A stretch of DNA of 29,439 bases from JBEKHI01 sp050012355 (GCA_050012355.1 JBEKHI010000047.1:1-29439); one strand, 5' to 3'; shown: positions 1-6,752, counted from the stretch's first letter. Made by a program: numbers and translations. The notes: a model not told the origin generated them from the sequence alone.

Positions 1-306
1 CGCTGGATCGTGCTGGCCGGCGTGCTGCTGTGGGCGATCGGCGTCTCGATGGGTTTCCCGCTCGGTACATCGGCGGCCGCGCAGAGCGGCCCCGACCCGG
101 CCGCGCGGGTCAGCATCGTCAGCTCCATCGGCTACTTCGCCAACCTCGCCGGACCGCCGGTCATCGGAGTACTCGCTCAGTCCGTCGGCCTGCTGCACGC
201 CCTCTGGCTAATCGCCGCCCTGTTCGTTGCCGCCTTCGTCGTCGCCGGCTCACTCCGCCCACGCCCCTCGCCCGACCCCAGCGATGGCCCACCGATGGCT
301 GCATAG
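1..306 (+). CDS. MFS transporter, C-terminal fragment (5' end outside window)
   Basis: The frame is open from base 1 and ends at TAG 304-306. About 101 residues are visible. Two hydrophobic helices are clear: one around WIVLAGVLLWAIGVSMGF and one around LHALWLIAALFVAAFVVAG. Between them lies a GYFANLAGPPVIGVLAQ segment typical of the last helices of major facilitator superfamily exporters, a family of 12-TM secondary transporters in the cytoplasmic membrane. The substrate cannot be read from this piece. The GTG at 10 is an internal valine, not a start, because the frame continues to the window edge. The last residues (SDGPPMAA) are encoded by an intergenic repeat element, and the stop lies in that element's loop. 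The family call is fairly safe; the subfamily is unknown. Confidence 0.7.
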   Translation, partial: RWIVLAGVLLWAIGVSMGFPLGTSAAAQSGPDPAARVSIVSSIGYFANLAGPPVIGVLAQSVGLLHALWLIAALFVAAFVVAGSLRPRPSPDPSDGPPMAA

Positions 307-340
307 CCCCAGTGATGGGCCATCGACAGCACTGTAGAAG
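277..340 (+). repeat. Palindromic intergenic element, copy 1
   Basis: An imperfect dyad: the left arm contains CGATGGCCCACCGATGG and the right arm CCAGTGATGGGCCATCG, with the loop GCATAG between them. The MFS gene's stop TAG (304-306) is in the loop. The flank after the right arm, ending TGTAGAAG at 333-340, is also present in copy 3 at 5173-5180. The element lies between two convergent genes. Confidence 0.75.
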
Positions 341-373
341 GCCGCCAGCCCGGCGATATGTCCCGGATGTGCG

Positions 374-1390
374 TTATGACGCACGGAGCCGGGCGGCCGC
401 CTGCGTCATCGCGGTCAGCTTGCCGAAGGCCACGTCCCTGGGCAGGTACTTCATGCCGCAGTCCGGTGCGAGGACCAGATGGTCGGCCGGCACGTACGGC
501 AGGGCGCGCTGGACCCGCGCGATCACCGTCTCCGGTGTCTCCACCGTCATGTCGTTCAGGTTCAGCACGCCCAGGATGACGGTCTTGTTCTTCAGTTCGG
601 CCAGCACCGAGCAATCGAGACCAGACTGCGCGGTCTCGACTGAGACCTGGTCGCAGCTGCACTCGGCGAGTTCGGGGAGGAAGGAGTAGCCCGCAGGACG
701 GTCATGGATGATGGCGGCGTACCCGAAGCACAGGTGGACGGCGGTGGTCCCCGGTGCGTCTTCCAGCGCTCGGTTGACCACCTTGACGCCGTAGCGGTGC
801 GCCTCGCTGGCGCGGGCCTGAAGCCAGGGTTCATCCAGCTGCACGATGTCCGCACCCGCCGCGAACAGGTCTTTGACCTCGGCGTTTACCGCCTCGGCGT
901 ACCCCATGGCCAGGGCCTCGGTACTGCCGTAGTGATCGTCTTGCGCCTGTTGCGCCATCGTGAACGGTCCCGGCACGGTGATCTTGATGGTGCGGTCGGT
1001 GTTCGCGCGCAGAAACCGCACGTCCTCGACCTCAACGGGGTGCCTGCGCCGGATCTCCCCGACGACGCGGGGGACAGGGTTCGGGTGCCCGCTGCGGTCA
1101 AGCGCGGTGCCAGGGTTGTCGATGTCCACGCCATCGAGCGCGGTCGCGAACCGGTTGGAGTAGCTCTCCCTGGGCGCCTCGCCATCCGTGACGATGTCCA
1201 GGCCCGCTTCCTCCTGAGCGCGGATGGCCAGCAGGGTAGCGTCGCGCTGCGCCTGCTCCAGGTAGGCGGGATCGACTCGCCACAGTTCCCGGGCACGGAC
1301 GCGCGGCGGGAGCCGCGCGGCGAGCCGCGCCCGGTCGATGAGCCAGTCCGGCTGCGGATAGCTACCGACCAGGGAGGTGGGAAACAGCAT
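374..1390 (-). CDS. Cobalamin-independent methionine synthase-like (MetE C-terminal/catalytic half)
   Basis: This 338-residue protein resembles the C-terminal catalytic TIM barrel of MetE, which moves a methyl group to homocysteine at a zinc site. It opens LFPTSLVGSYPQPDWL, typical of the family. The zinc ligands can be assigned: His219 and Cys221 in HLCFGY, Glu252 in VSVET, and Cys311 in APDCGMKYLP. The IVTDGE and QLDEPW motifs are also present. Full MetE is over 700 residues with an N-terminal duplicated half that is missing here, so this is a 'core' MetE-type protein. Such proteins may use a methyl donor other than methyltetrahydrofolate, for example a methylcorrinoid or a small molecule. 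The start is placed at ATG 1388-1390; an ORF extension to 1453 would overlap the divergent gene. No Shine-Dalgarno sequence is seen, so the mRNA may be leaderless. Substrate and donor are unknown. Confidence 0.8.
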   Translation of the reverse strand: MLFPTSLVGSYPQPDWLIDRARLAARLPPRVRARELWRVDPAYLEQAQRDATLLAIRAQEEAGLDIVTDGEAPRESYSNRFATALDGVDIDNPGTALDRSGHPNPVPRVVGEIRRRHPVEVEDVRFLRANTDRTIKITVPGPFTMAQQAQDDHYGSTEALAMGYAEAVNAEVKDLFAAGADIVQLDEPWLQARASEAHRYGVKVVNRALEDAPGTTAVHLCFGYAAIIHDRPAGYSFLPELAECSCDQVSVETAQSGLDCSVLAELKNKTVILGVLNLNDMTVETPETVIARVQRALPYVPADHLVLAPDCGMKYLPRDVAFGKLTAMTQAAARLRAS

Positions 1391-1431
1391 GACAGCACAG
1401 TACGCCCGTCGGCCAGTAGGATGCTCAAGCC
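1391..1431. promoter_or_regulatory. Divergent promoter region between MetE-like and lipoprotein genes
   Basis: Only 41 bp separate the two starts. On the plus strand TAGGAT (1417-1422) is a plausible -10 that would give a leaderless transcript at ATG 1432. On the minus strand TACTGT (1397-1402) could be the -10 for the MetE-like gene, with a TTGAGC-like box at 1423-1428 but an over-long 20-bp spacer. These are pattern matches only. Confidence 0.3.
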
Positions 1432-2238
1432 ATGCGACACCCGCGCCAGCCACCGATGAAGAGAGTGATCATCTCCATCGCGGCTGCCTGCGCGATCGCA
1501 GCGCTGCCGGGCTGCTCGTCGGCCTCGCTGGCCACCGCGTCCCCGTCGCCCGGTGCGGCCAGGACCGCCTGGGCAGCCTTTCACTTCACCGTCGCGGGGG
1601 ACAATCCCGTGCTGCCCAGCGGCAGCCAGGACACGCACGCGCAAACGGCGGGAACCGCGTGCGACACCGGCACGTTCGCGTCTGACGAGGCACTGGGGAC
1701 CAGGATCGCCGATGGGTTCGAGCTAGCGGGTTTTCCGGTCGCGGCCGCTCTGCTGGCGCACTTTCTCAAGGGGACCGGGACCGCCGTCAATTACCGCGCG
1801 GGGTCGCGGATCTCGAAGGAAGCGCTGGCCAGCACCGCCTTCCGCAGTCTGAACAGCGAGATCCAGCAGGCGATCCTCAGTCAGCTGAAGACAGGCAGGA
1901 CCCAGGTCAGGCTCTCCGCCGCGCAACTGCCTGCGGTGGCCTTCGAGTCCAAGTCCAGCGATCTGTACTGGGCGTTTCGCGGCACGCAGGGCCTGACCGT
2001 GACCGGGAGCGGCAGCCGGGTGAACGGGCGGTACGCCGGCACTGTGACCTATGTCATCAGGGACAGCTATGGCTTCCCGGCTGACGACACGCTCGACGGC
2101 TTCGGTCCGCCGATGAGATACCTGCAAACCGTATGCGGGGCACCGCAGCACCCAGGCGGAGCACACTGGTTCCCGGATACGGTCACGGTCACCGTCCCGC
2201 TGGGTGACCCCATCGGTGGCCCATCGATAGCGGAATAG
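1432..2238 (+). CDS. Secreted lipoprotein of unknown function
   Basis: The N terminus MKRVIISIAAACAIAALPGCSS is a lipoprotein signal peptide with lipobox LPGC, so the mature protein should be lipid-anchored outside the membrane. The remaining ~240 residues have no catalytic motif I recognise. They include an LYWAFRGTQGLTVTGSG segment and a TVTYVIRDSYGFPADD segment, and read as a globular, beta-rich extracellular domain. ATG 1432 fits a leaderless mRNA; ATG 1456 would trim eight residues from the signal peptide's positive n-region. The final residues (PIGGPSIAE) and the TAG stop are encoded by repeat copy 2, so the native C terminus may have been replaced or extended when the element arrived. 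I do not assign a function. Confidence 0.65.
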   Translation: MRHPRQPPMKRVIISIAAACAIAALPGCSSASLATASPSPGAARTAWAAFHFTVAGDNPVLPSGSQDTHAQTAGTACDTGTFASDEALGTRIADGFELAGFPVAAALLAHFLKGTGTAVNYRAGSRISKEALASTAFRSLNSEIQQAILSQLKTGRTQVRLSAAQLPAVAFESKSSDLYWAFRGTQGLTVTGSGSRVNGRYAGTVTYVIRDSYGFPADDTLDGFGPPMRYLQTVCGAPQHPGGAHWFPDTVTVTVPLGDPIGGPSIAE

Positions 2239-2261
2239 CGCTATCGATGGCCCACCGCTGG
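2210..2261 (+). repeat. Palindromic intergenic element, copy 2 (strong hairpin)
   Basis: Two 23-bp arms (2210-2232 and 2239-2261) pair at 21 of 23 positions around a 6-nt loop GAATAG. The loop's TAG (2236-2238) is the stop codon of the lipoprotein gene. This is the clearest hairpin of the family in the window. It could act as a terminator or 3'-end stabiliser. Confidence 0.85.
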
Positions 2262-2367
2262 TGTGCTGGGGGCTGGCGGGCTGGTGCCGCCGCGTGACAT
2301 CGCGCACGAAAATGCGGCTAAATGGGCTGATGGCGATACTCGGCACCCGTTGGGGTAGTCCAGTGGC

Positions 2368-3531
2368 ATGTGTGCTGATGCGGGGCCGCGTGTCCCGGTG
2401 GTGAGCGGGCAACCGGGGCCGGATGAGCCCGCCAGCCCGCGAAGCCGCTGGCGACGCTGGCTGCCGAAGCTGATCAAGCCGGTCCGGCGCGGCGTGATCG
2501 TCCTCGTGGTGCTGCTCGTCATCGAGTACCTGGTGGTGCCCGAACTGGTGGGTGCCAGCAAGGACCTTTACCTGCTTGGCCGGGTGAACGGCGGCTGGCT
2601 GGTGGCCGGAGTGGTGCTGGAGGGCGTGTCGCTGTTCTGTTACGCCCTGCTGACCCGGGTGCTGCTGCCGCCAGGACCGAAGCCGCGCTTGTCCCGGCTG
2701 TTCCGCATCGATCTGGCGGCCGCGGCGTTGGCGCACGTCATCCCGGCCGGGACGCTCGGCACCGCCGCGCTCGGCTACCGGCTGTTCACCGACGAGGGCA
2801 TCTCGGGCAGCGACGCGACGGTGATGATGGCGGCCAAGGGAGTGGGCTCGACCGTCGTCCTGAATGTGCTGCTCTGGCTCTCGCTGGTCATCTCGATTCC
2901 GCTGGCGGGGTTTCACCCGATCTACGGGACCGTCGCCATTCTCGGGACCTTGGTGCTGCTCGGCACCGCGGCCCTGGTGCTAGGTGTTACCCGCGGCGCC
3001 GGGCTGGCATCCAGGCTGATGCGCGCGCTGGCCGACAGGATCCCGGGGCTGAGCGGCGAGCGCGTCGAGCGGGCCATCCGCGACGCCACCGACACCGCGT
3101 CGGCGCTGGCCCGGGACCGGCGGGTGCTGTTCTGGTCGCTGCTGTGGGCATCGCTCAACTGGCTGCTGGACGCGGCCTCGCTGTGGTGCTTCGTGGCCGC
3201 GTTCGGCCGGCTGGTCAACCCGGTCGAACTGTTCGCCGCCTACGGGATCGCCAACGTGGCAGGCGCGCTGCCCGTGACACCTGGCGGCCTGGGGATCGTC
3301 GACTCGGTGGCGCCACTGCTGCTCGTCAGCTTCGGAGTCACCCGTGGTGTCGCGACGCTCGGGGTCATCGGCTGGCGGCTGGTGAACTTCTGGCTGCCCA
3401 TTCCGGCCGGGGCCATCGCCTACGCCACGCTCAAGGTAGACGCCAGGGCGGGACTGCGCGCCGTGCGATCCGCGGCCACCGGTAGCGGCGCCGTCCCGGG
3501 AAGCGAGGAAGATCCTGCCTCCCGGGACTAG
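2368..3531 (+). CDS. YbhN/UPF0104 family (LPG synthase-like) membrane protein
   Basis: This 387-residue polytopic membrane protein belongs to the flippase-like UPF0104 / lysylphosphatidylglycerol-synthase transmembrane family. After a charged N-terminal tail of ~40 residues there are about seven or eight hydrophobic helices, beginning with VIVLVVLLVIEYLVVPELV. Family hallmarks are the AHVIPAGTLGTAALGYRLF stretch and, near the C terminus, NVAGALPVTPGGLGIVDS followed by GVIGWRLVNFWLPIPAG. The cytosolic catalytic domain of MprF is absent, so this is the membrane part alone. It may be a lipid or isoprenoid-linked intermediate transporter, but the substrate is not deducible. ATG 2368 has only a weak ribosome binding site. 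A GTG at 2401 in the same frame is an alternative start. It follows repeat copy 2 and is convergent with the G1 peptidase gene, 22 bp away. Confidence 0.8.
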   Translation: MCADAGPRVPVVSGQPGPDEPASPRSRWRRWLPKLIKPVRRGVIVLVVLLVIEYLVVPELVGASKDLYLLGRVNGGWLVAGVVLEGVSLFCYALLTRVLLPPGPKPRLSRLFRIDLAAAALAHVIPAGTLGTAALGYRLFTDEGISGSDATVMMAAKGVGSTVVLNVLLWLSLVISIPLAGFHPIYGTVAILGTLVLLGTAALVLGVTRGAGLASRLMRALADRIPGLSGERVERAIRDATDTASALARDRRVLFWSLLWASLNWLLDAASLWCFVAAFGRLVNPVELFAAYGIANVAGALPVTPGGLGIVDSVAPLLLVSFGVTRGVATLGVIGWRLVNFWLPIPAGAIAYATLKVDARAGLRAVRSAATGSGAVPGSEEDPASRD

Positions 3532-3553
3532 CGCCGCCGCCTAGGGCCGTTGG

Positions 3554-4846
3554 CTAGGGGCCGCTGGCATCCCAGCCGACGGAGAAGTTGCCAACCCCGC
3601 CGCTTATCGCGGACGGGACGGCCAGCGTGACACCCTCAGCCGAATCCATGGTGATCTGGTCGATGGGGGCTGCGATCGCGGCGTTGTTGATAGCCGCTCC
3701 CGCGTAGACGACCGTGCCGAAGTTAGACAGCGGCGTTATCTGACCGTCGTCAGTCGGTGCCTCGGCGATGATCTCGGCCGATCCGAGCGTGGCGGCGGTC
3801 GAGGTCTGCTGGGTGACCTGGCTCCAGTTCTGGGTCATGTCGAAGAGCGTCAGCATGAAGACGCCCGCGCCCTCGGCGGTGACCGATGCCTCCATGATGT
3901 CTCCCGGCTTCACCGGCTCGTTGAAGAACACCGGGGCGTTCGGGAACATCTCGAACCAGGCCGAGTAGACCGGGAAGTCGCCGTCACAGTCGCCTTCGGT
4001 GCCGATCTGCTCCACCGTGTTGGTGTCGGCTCCGTCAAGACCAACCCAGTAACTGGAATGGGTGTCGGTACCGCCACAGGTCAGCGCCGGTACCGTCCAG
4101 CCCGAGGCGACACTGGTGAACGAGCCCGCCGCGCCGGTGGCGGCGTAGCCCGCCCAGTTCAGGCTGGTCGTCGCGGTGACCCCGGTTGTGGTCGTGGTGG
4201 TCGTGGGACTCGGCGTAGCGGTGGGGCTGATTGTCGCCGTGGGCGTAGTGGACGGCGTGACGCTGGGACTGGTTGACGGCGTCGCCGTCGCCGTGGCGGA
4301 TGCCGTAGTCGTGGGCGTAGCTGTAGCTGTAGCTGTAGCTGTAGCCGTAGCCGTGGACGTCGTGGTGGTGGGTGTGGCCGTGGGTGTCGCGGTGGTGGGT
4401 GTGGCGGTAGGTGTGGCGGTGGTAGGCGTCGCGGATGGCGTAGGCGTCACGCCATGGCCGTGACCTCCGCCGCGGTGCCTGTGGGTATCCCAGTACCGGA
4501 TCCACTCCTCGTGCCAGCGCTGGTACCAGGCCCGCCACTGCCGGTTGCTCTCCCAGCGAACGTTCAGTCGCCGGACAGCTCTTTTCTTGCGGTTGGCCTG
4601 TTGTATCGCGCCATTGACTACCGCGCTGTGGCCGGGGGCGCTCATCATCACGTAACCGCCACGGCCATTGCCGTCGGACCCTCCGCGGATCGACGCGCTC
4701 GACTGCAGGGCCTGAGTCGGTGGCGCCTGGTGGTCGGTGGCGATGAACACGCCCGCCGCCAGAGTCAGTGATACAGCGATGGCCCCTATGGCCCACCATC
4801 GCCTGTTACTTCGATAGCGCCGTCGGGCGCTTTGCCTTCTAGGCAT
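3554..4846 (-). CDS. Secreted glutamic endopeptidase (family G1, eqolisin-like) with Thr/Pro-rich linker
   Basis: 430 residues. A basic N terminus and one hydrophobic helix (WWAIGAIAVSLTLAAGVFIA) should export or anchor it. Residues ~95-132 are rich in Trp and Arg and end in a His/Gly stretch (HRHRGGGHGHG). Residues ~133-212 are a low-complexity linker of Thr/Pro/Ala. The C-terminal ~215 residues are a G1 peptidase: LNWAGYAATG, SSYWVGLDGADTNTVEQIGTE, YSAWFEMFP and SAEIIAEAPT. By family alignment the catalytic pair is Gln280 (VEQIG) and Glu362 (the second Glu of AEIIAEAP); both are present. G1 enzymes are acid-active proteases best known from fungi, with many bacterial homologues. The start ATG has a good AGGAGG five bases upstream (4852-4857). 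An unusually long, structured leader precedes it. Confidence 0.85.
   Translation of the reverse strand: MPRRQSARRRYRSNRRWWAIGAIAVSLTLAAGVFIATDHQAPPTQALQSSASIRGGSDGNGRGGYVMMSAPGHSAVVNGAIQQANRKKRAVRRLNVRWESNRQWRAWYQRWHEEWIRYWDTHRHRGGGHGHGVTPTPSATPTTATPTATPTTATPTATPTTTTSTATATATATATATPTTTASATATATPSTSPSVTPSTTPTATISPTATPSPTTTTTTTGVTATTSLNWAGYAATGAAGSFTSVASGWTVPALTCGGTDTHSSYWVGLDGADTNTVEQIGTEGDCDGDFPVYSAWFEMFPNAPVFFNEPVKPGDIMEASVTAEGAGVFMLTLFDMTQNWSQVTQQTSTAATLGSAEIIAEAPTDDGQITPLSNFGTVVYAGAAINNAAIAAPIDQITMDSAEGVTLAVPSAISGGVGNFSVGWDASGP
4190..4445 (-). repeat. Low-complexity tandem repeats encoding the peptidase linker
   Basis: The linker is coded by short tandem repeats. A GTAGCT hexamer is repeated about four times around 4317-4342 (plus-strand reading). 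Longer GTGTGGC(G/C)GT-type repeats lie at about 4363-4440. Units are mostly multiples of three, so slippage would change linker length without breaking the frame. Confidence 0.75.
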
Positions 4847-4869
4847 GGAAGCCTCCTGGAGTACTAGAG

Positions 4870-4974
4870 AACTCTCAAAAGCCGTGATCCGGGTGCCCGG
4901 CAGATAGCCGTATGCGGATCACAGGTCCACGCCTCCCCCCGGTTGGGCGGTTCCCAATACGTAACACGAGAGTT
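4870..4974 (-). promoter_or_regulatory. Structured 5' leader of the G1 peptidase gene
   Basis: Read on the minus strand, a 7-bp closing stem AACTCTC/GAGAGTT (4968-4974 with 4870-4876) encloses a perfect 8-bp stem GTGATCCG/CGGATCAC (4915-4922 with 4884-4891). A GC-rich segment with a GGGAACCGCCC/GGGG core lies at 4931-4955. The closing stem ends 13 bases before the AGGAGG ribosome binding site. The layout is that of a multi-branched regulatory leader. It does not match a riboswitch family I can name; the conserved 3' half of the c-di-AMP (ydaO) aptamer is missing. Confidence 0.45.
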
Positions 4975-4987
4975 GGCCCTGCCCGGT

Positions 4988-5050
4988 TCAAGAAAAGCAA
5001 GATATTATCTATTTATTACGTGATAATCAATACTTAATAGGTCACACAAA
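4988..5050. promoter_or_regulatory. AT-rich island upstream of the peptidase leader
   Basis: About 60 bp consisting mostly of A and T in otherwise GC-rich DNA. It contains a near-palindrome TTATTACGTGATAA (5013-5026) and GATA-T-TATC (5001-5009). It lies where the promoter of the G1 peptidase gene is expected and could also attract a nucleoid protein such as Lsr2. No single -10/-35 pair stands out. Between this island and the FMN reductase stop codon (5051-5248) I see only repeat copy 3. Confidence 0.4.
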
Positions 5051-5116
5051 AGATCCACCTTACTCCCGCCGGGCATTAATTGTCCGGCATTTGGCTCAAG
5101 TAGGGCACCCGGCCAC

Positions 5117-5180
5117 CCCAGCGATGGCCCATCGCAGGCGCTATACCCCCAGCGATGGGCCATCGACGGCCTTGTAGAAG
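5117..5180 (-). repeat. Palindromic intergenic element, copy 3
   Basis: Arms CCAGCGATGGCCCATCG (5118-5134) and CCAGCGATGGGCCATCG (5149-5165) flank a spacer containing GGCGCTATA. The flank to TGTAGAAG (5173-5180) matches copy 1. It lies about 70 bp past the stop of the minus-strand FMN reductase gene. On that strand its loop reads ATAGCGCC, as in the copies that supply stop codons. Confidence 0.75.
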
Positions 5181-5248
5181 CAACTGCCCCGGCGCCCCAG
5201 AGCGGCCACCTGCCCGGAACGACCAGCTGTATGCAGGGGGACCGGGCG

Positions 5249-5836
5249 TCACTGGGTGTCTTGGATCGCCTCGAGCAGTTGCGCGGAGATGGCTTTGGCC
5301 TGCACCTGGTAGGGGTGCAGTGTCGCATCGACGTCCCGGAGCTGCCAGTCCTCGTCCACAGCGTCGTCGGTGATGACCAGCTCAAGGTGGTCACCAAGCT
5401 CGCGCATGTGCAGACCTTGCAGGACCTGATGGAACTGCTCGGCGGCCTTGTTTCCTCCGCGGGTGCCATAGGTGGCGAATGTGGCGGGCTTGTCACGCCA
5501 CTCGGTATAGAGGTAGTCAAGCGCGTTTTTCAATGGCGCTGGGTAACCCCAGTTGTACTGAGGGAACACGAAGATGAACCCATCATAGGAACTGACTGTC
5601 CGGCTCCATTGCAGGGTGTGTTCGTGCGCGTACTCATGTAGCGCGGCCTTGAGCGGCTCGTCCAGGAATGGCAGATTGATCTCGGCCAGATCGAGGATCT
5701 CGTAACGCAATGGGCTGTCCTCCTGTACGTTCCGCAATATCCAGCGGGCGATGCCAGGACAGATCCGGGTCGGCCGGGTGCTTCCGATTATCACAGCTAC
5801 CCGGTTGGTGAGATGGGAAGCGTCGTTATGGTCCAT
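5249..5836 (-). CDS. NAD(P)H-dependent FMN reductase / flavodoxin-like quinone reductase
   Basis: This 195-residue protein of the NADPH-dependent FMN reductase family (flavodoxin-like fold) uses NAD(P)H and bound FMN to reduce quinones, azo compounds or free flavin in the cytosol. The flavin phosphate loop is visible near the N terminus as GSTRPTRICPGIARW. The FMN-contacting FPQYNWGYPAPLKNALDYL segment lies at about residues 91-109, and TYGTRGG follows. Length is normal for the family. ATG 5836 is 14 bp after the stop of the MarR gene and has an AAGAGAGA ribosome binding site, so the two genes form an operon. The pairing with a MarR sensor suggests induction by electrophiles, quinones or phenolic compounds. 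The physiological substrate is not known. Confidence 0.85.
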   Translation of the reverse strand: MDHNDASHLTNRVAVIIGSTRPTRICPGIARWILRNVQEDSPLRYEILDLAEINLPFLDEPLKAALHEYAHEHTLQWSRTVSSYDGFIFVFPQYNWGYPAPLKNALDYLYTEWRDKPATFATYGTRGGNKAAEQFHQVLQGLHMRELGDHLELVITDDAVDEDWQLRDVDATLHPYQVQAKAISAQLLEAIQDTQ

Positions 5837-5850
5837 GGGTCTCTCTTTTC

Positions 5851-6351
5851 TTACGGTGCGAAACCGGCCGACAGGTCGATGCCATGGGCCGCTGCGTGGC
5901 GGTAAACAATCTGGCTGGCCAGCAGTGACAACCGGTGCCGGTTCGTGTCGCTGAGGCCGTCGGTGAGCTCGGAGACCTGGCGGTTAACCTCGGCCGTGAC
6001 CTGCTCGGCAGCCCGGCGGCCCTCATCGGTGAGAACCACGCGGAACGCGCGGCGGTCCTCGGGTACCTCGGCACGCCGGACCAGGCCTCGGTGCACGGCG
6101 CGGTCGACCAGCCCGGTCGTGCTCGATTTGTCCAGGTCGAGCAGCCGTCCGAGCTGCGCCATGGTCGGCTCGCGGTCCCGCAGCACGCCAAGCAACCGCC
6201 CCTGCAGCACCGACAGGTCCGCGGTCCCGGTGGACTGGACGAGTACCGCCTGGACGAGCGCCGAGAGCTGCACGAGCCCGTCGACCACGCCCAGGTCCGG
6301 AGTCGCACGAGGCCGGCTGTTTCCTTCCACGGTGCCCAGCCTACGTGACAT
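5851..6351 (-). CDS. MarR family transcriptional regulator (autoregulated)
   Basis: A winged-helix MarR-type repressor of about 166 residues. The DNA-binding part contains PTMAQLGRLLDLDKSSTTGLVDRAVHRGLVRR followed by the wing EVPEDRRAFRVVLTDEGR, and the flanking helices form the dimer interface. It is the first gene of an operon with an FMN reductase. The longer reading frame to 6528 is upstream noise: it runs through the operator and a repeat fragment. Two starts are reasonable. ATG 6349-6351 overlaps the last bases of the palindromic operator. GTG 6328-6330 would have GTAGG upstream and would place the whole operator before the gene. The family and autoregulation are well supported; the ligand is not known. 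Confidence 0.85.
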   Translation of the reverse strand: MSRRLGTVEGNSRPRATPDLGVVDGLVQLSALVQAVLVQSTGTADLSVLQGRLLGVLRDREPTMAQLGRLLDLDKSSTTGLVDRAVHRGLVRRAEVPEDRRAFRVVLTDEGRRAAEQVTAEVNRQVSELTDGLSDTNRHRLSLLASQIVYRHAAAHGIDLSAGFAP

Positions 6352-6372
6352 TAGTACGTGGCACGTACTAAT
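6350..6372. promoter_or_regulatory. Perfect 23-bp palindromic operator for the MarR regulator
   Basis: ATTAGTACGTG (6350-6360), one central base, then CACGTACTAAT (6362-6372): 11-bp arms without mismatch. The site overlaps the upstream ATG of the marR gene, and TACTAA within it could be the -10. The size and symmetry suit a MarR dimer, so repression of its own operon is the natural reading. Confidence 0.8.
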
Positions 6373-6392
6373 GAGGCCGGGCGGCGGTGCGA

Positions 6393-6420
6393 CCCCAGCG
6401 ATGGGCAGGGAGGCGCTATG
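6393..6420 (-). repeat. Palindromic intergenic element, copy 4 (degenerate half)
   Basis: CCCCAGCGATGGGC followed by AGGGAGGCGCTATGG resembles one arm plus the loop of copy 3, with the second arm missing. It lies upstream of marR. The rest of 6373-6812 holds the hairpin at 6557-6608, copy 5 and the tandem repeats; I see no convincing gene there. Confidence 0.5.
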
Positions 6421-6556
6421 GACACATGTCAAATTAAGGTGTGTTTGCGGCATGTTGTGGGTCCTGATGGTGGTTTGCTGCGCGCCGTGAGGCCCGGGAT
6501 GGGGGAGCGAACCGGGCATCCGTGCCATATCACCCTGCTGACGCGCCGGGGGTTCC

Positions 6557-6608
6557 TGGTGAGTGCTGCATTACCCGCACTCTTGTCTGGGCAGTGCAGC
6601 ACTCACCA
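6557..6608. repeat. 14-bp perfect inverted repeat with alternative pairing
   Basis: TGGTGAGTGCTGCA (6557-6570) and TGCAGCACTCACCA (6595-6608) are exact reverse complements around a 24-nt loop. The loop carries a second GCACTC (6577-6582) that could pair with GAGTGC (6561-6566) instead, giving two exclusive folds. No gene is close enough to claim it as a leader. No T-run follows. Confidence 0.65.
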
Positions 6609-6722
6609 TGATCACCTCGAACAGAGGGGCGTCGGCGGGACGGCGCAACCGGGTGATATCGCGCCAAATCGCTCGGCCGCGACGGCACGCCGAAAACTCA
6701 CGTTGTTCTGAAACGTTTCCAT

Positions 6723-6750
6723 AACCCCAGCGGTGGGCCATCCATGGGGT
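6723..6750 (-). repeat. Palindromic intergenic element, copy 5 (half)
   Basis: CCCCAGCGGTGGGCCATCCATGG matches one arm of the family. It lies just past the tandem repeats at the 3' end of the minus-strand LuxR gene. The loop and second arm are absent. Confidence 0.5.
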
Positions 6751-6752
6751 CG

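Noticed and set aside
4870..4974. c-di-AMP (ydaO/yuaA) riboswitch upstream of the G1 peptidase
   Set aside because: A GGGAACC-like piece is present, but the conserved GACAGCTAACC segment at the 3' side of the aptamer is absent.
6358..6711. 117-codon plus-strand frame downstream of the marR operator
   Set aside because: It runs through the operator, a repeat fragment and the 14-bp hairpin; no ribosome binding site or domain.
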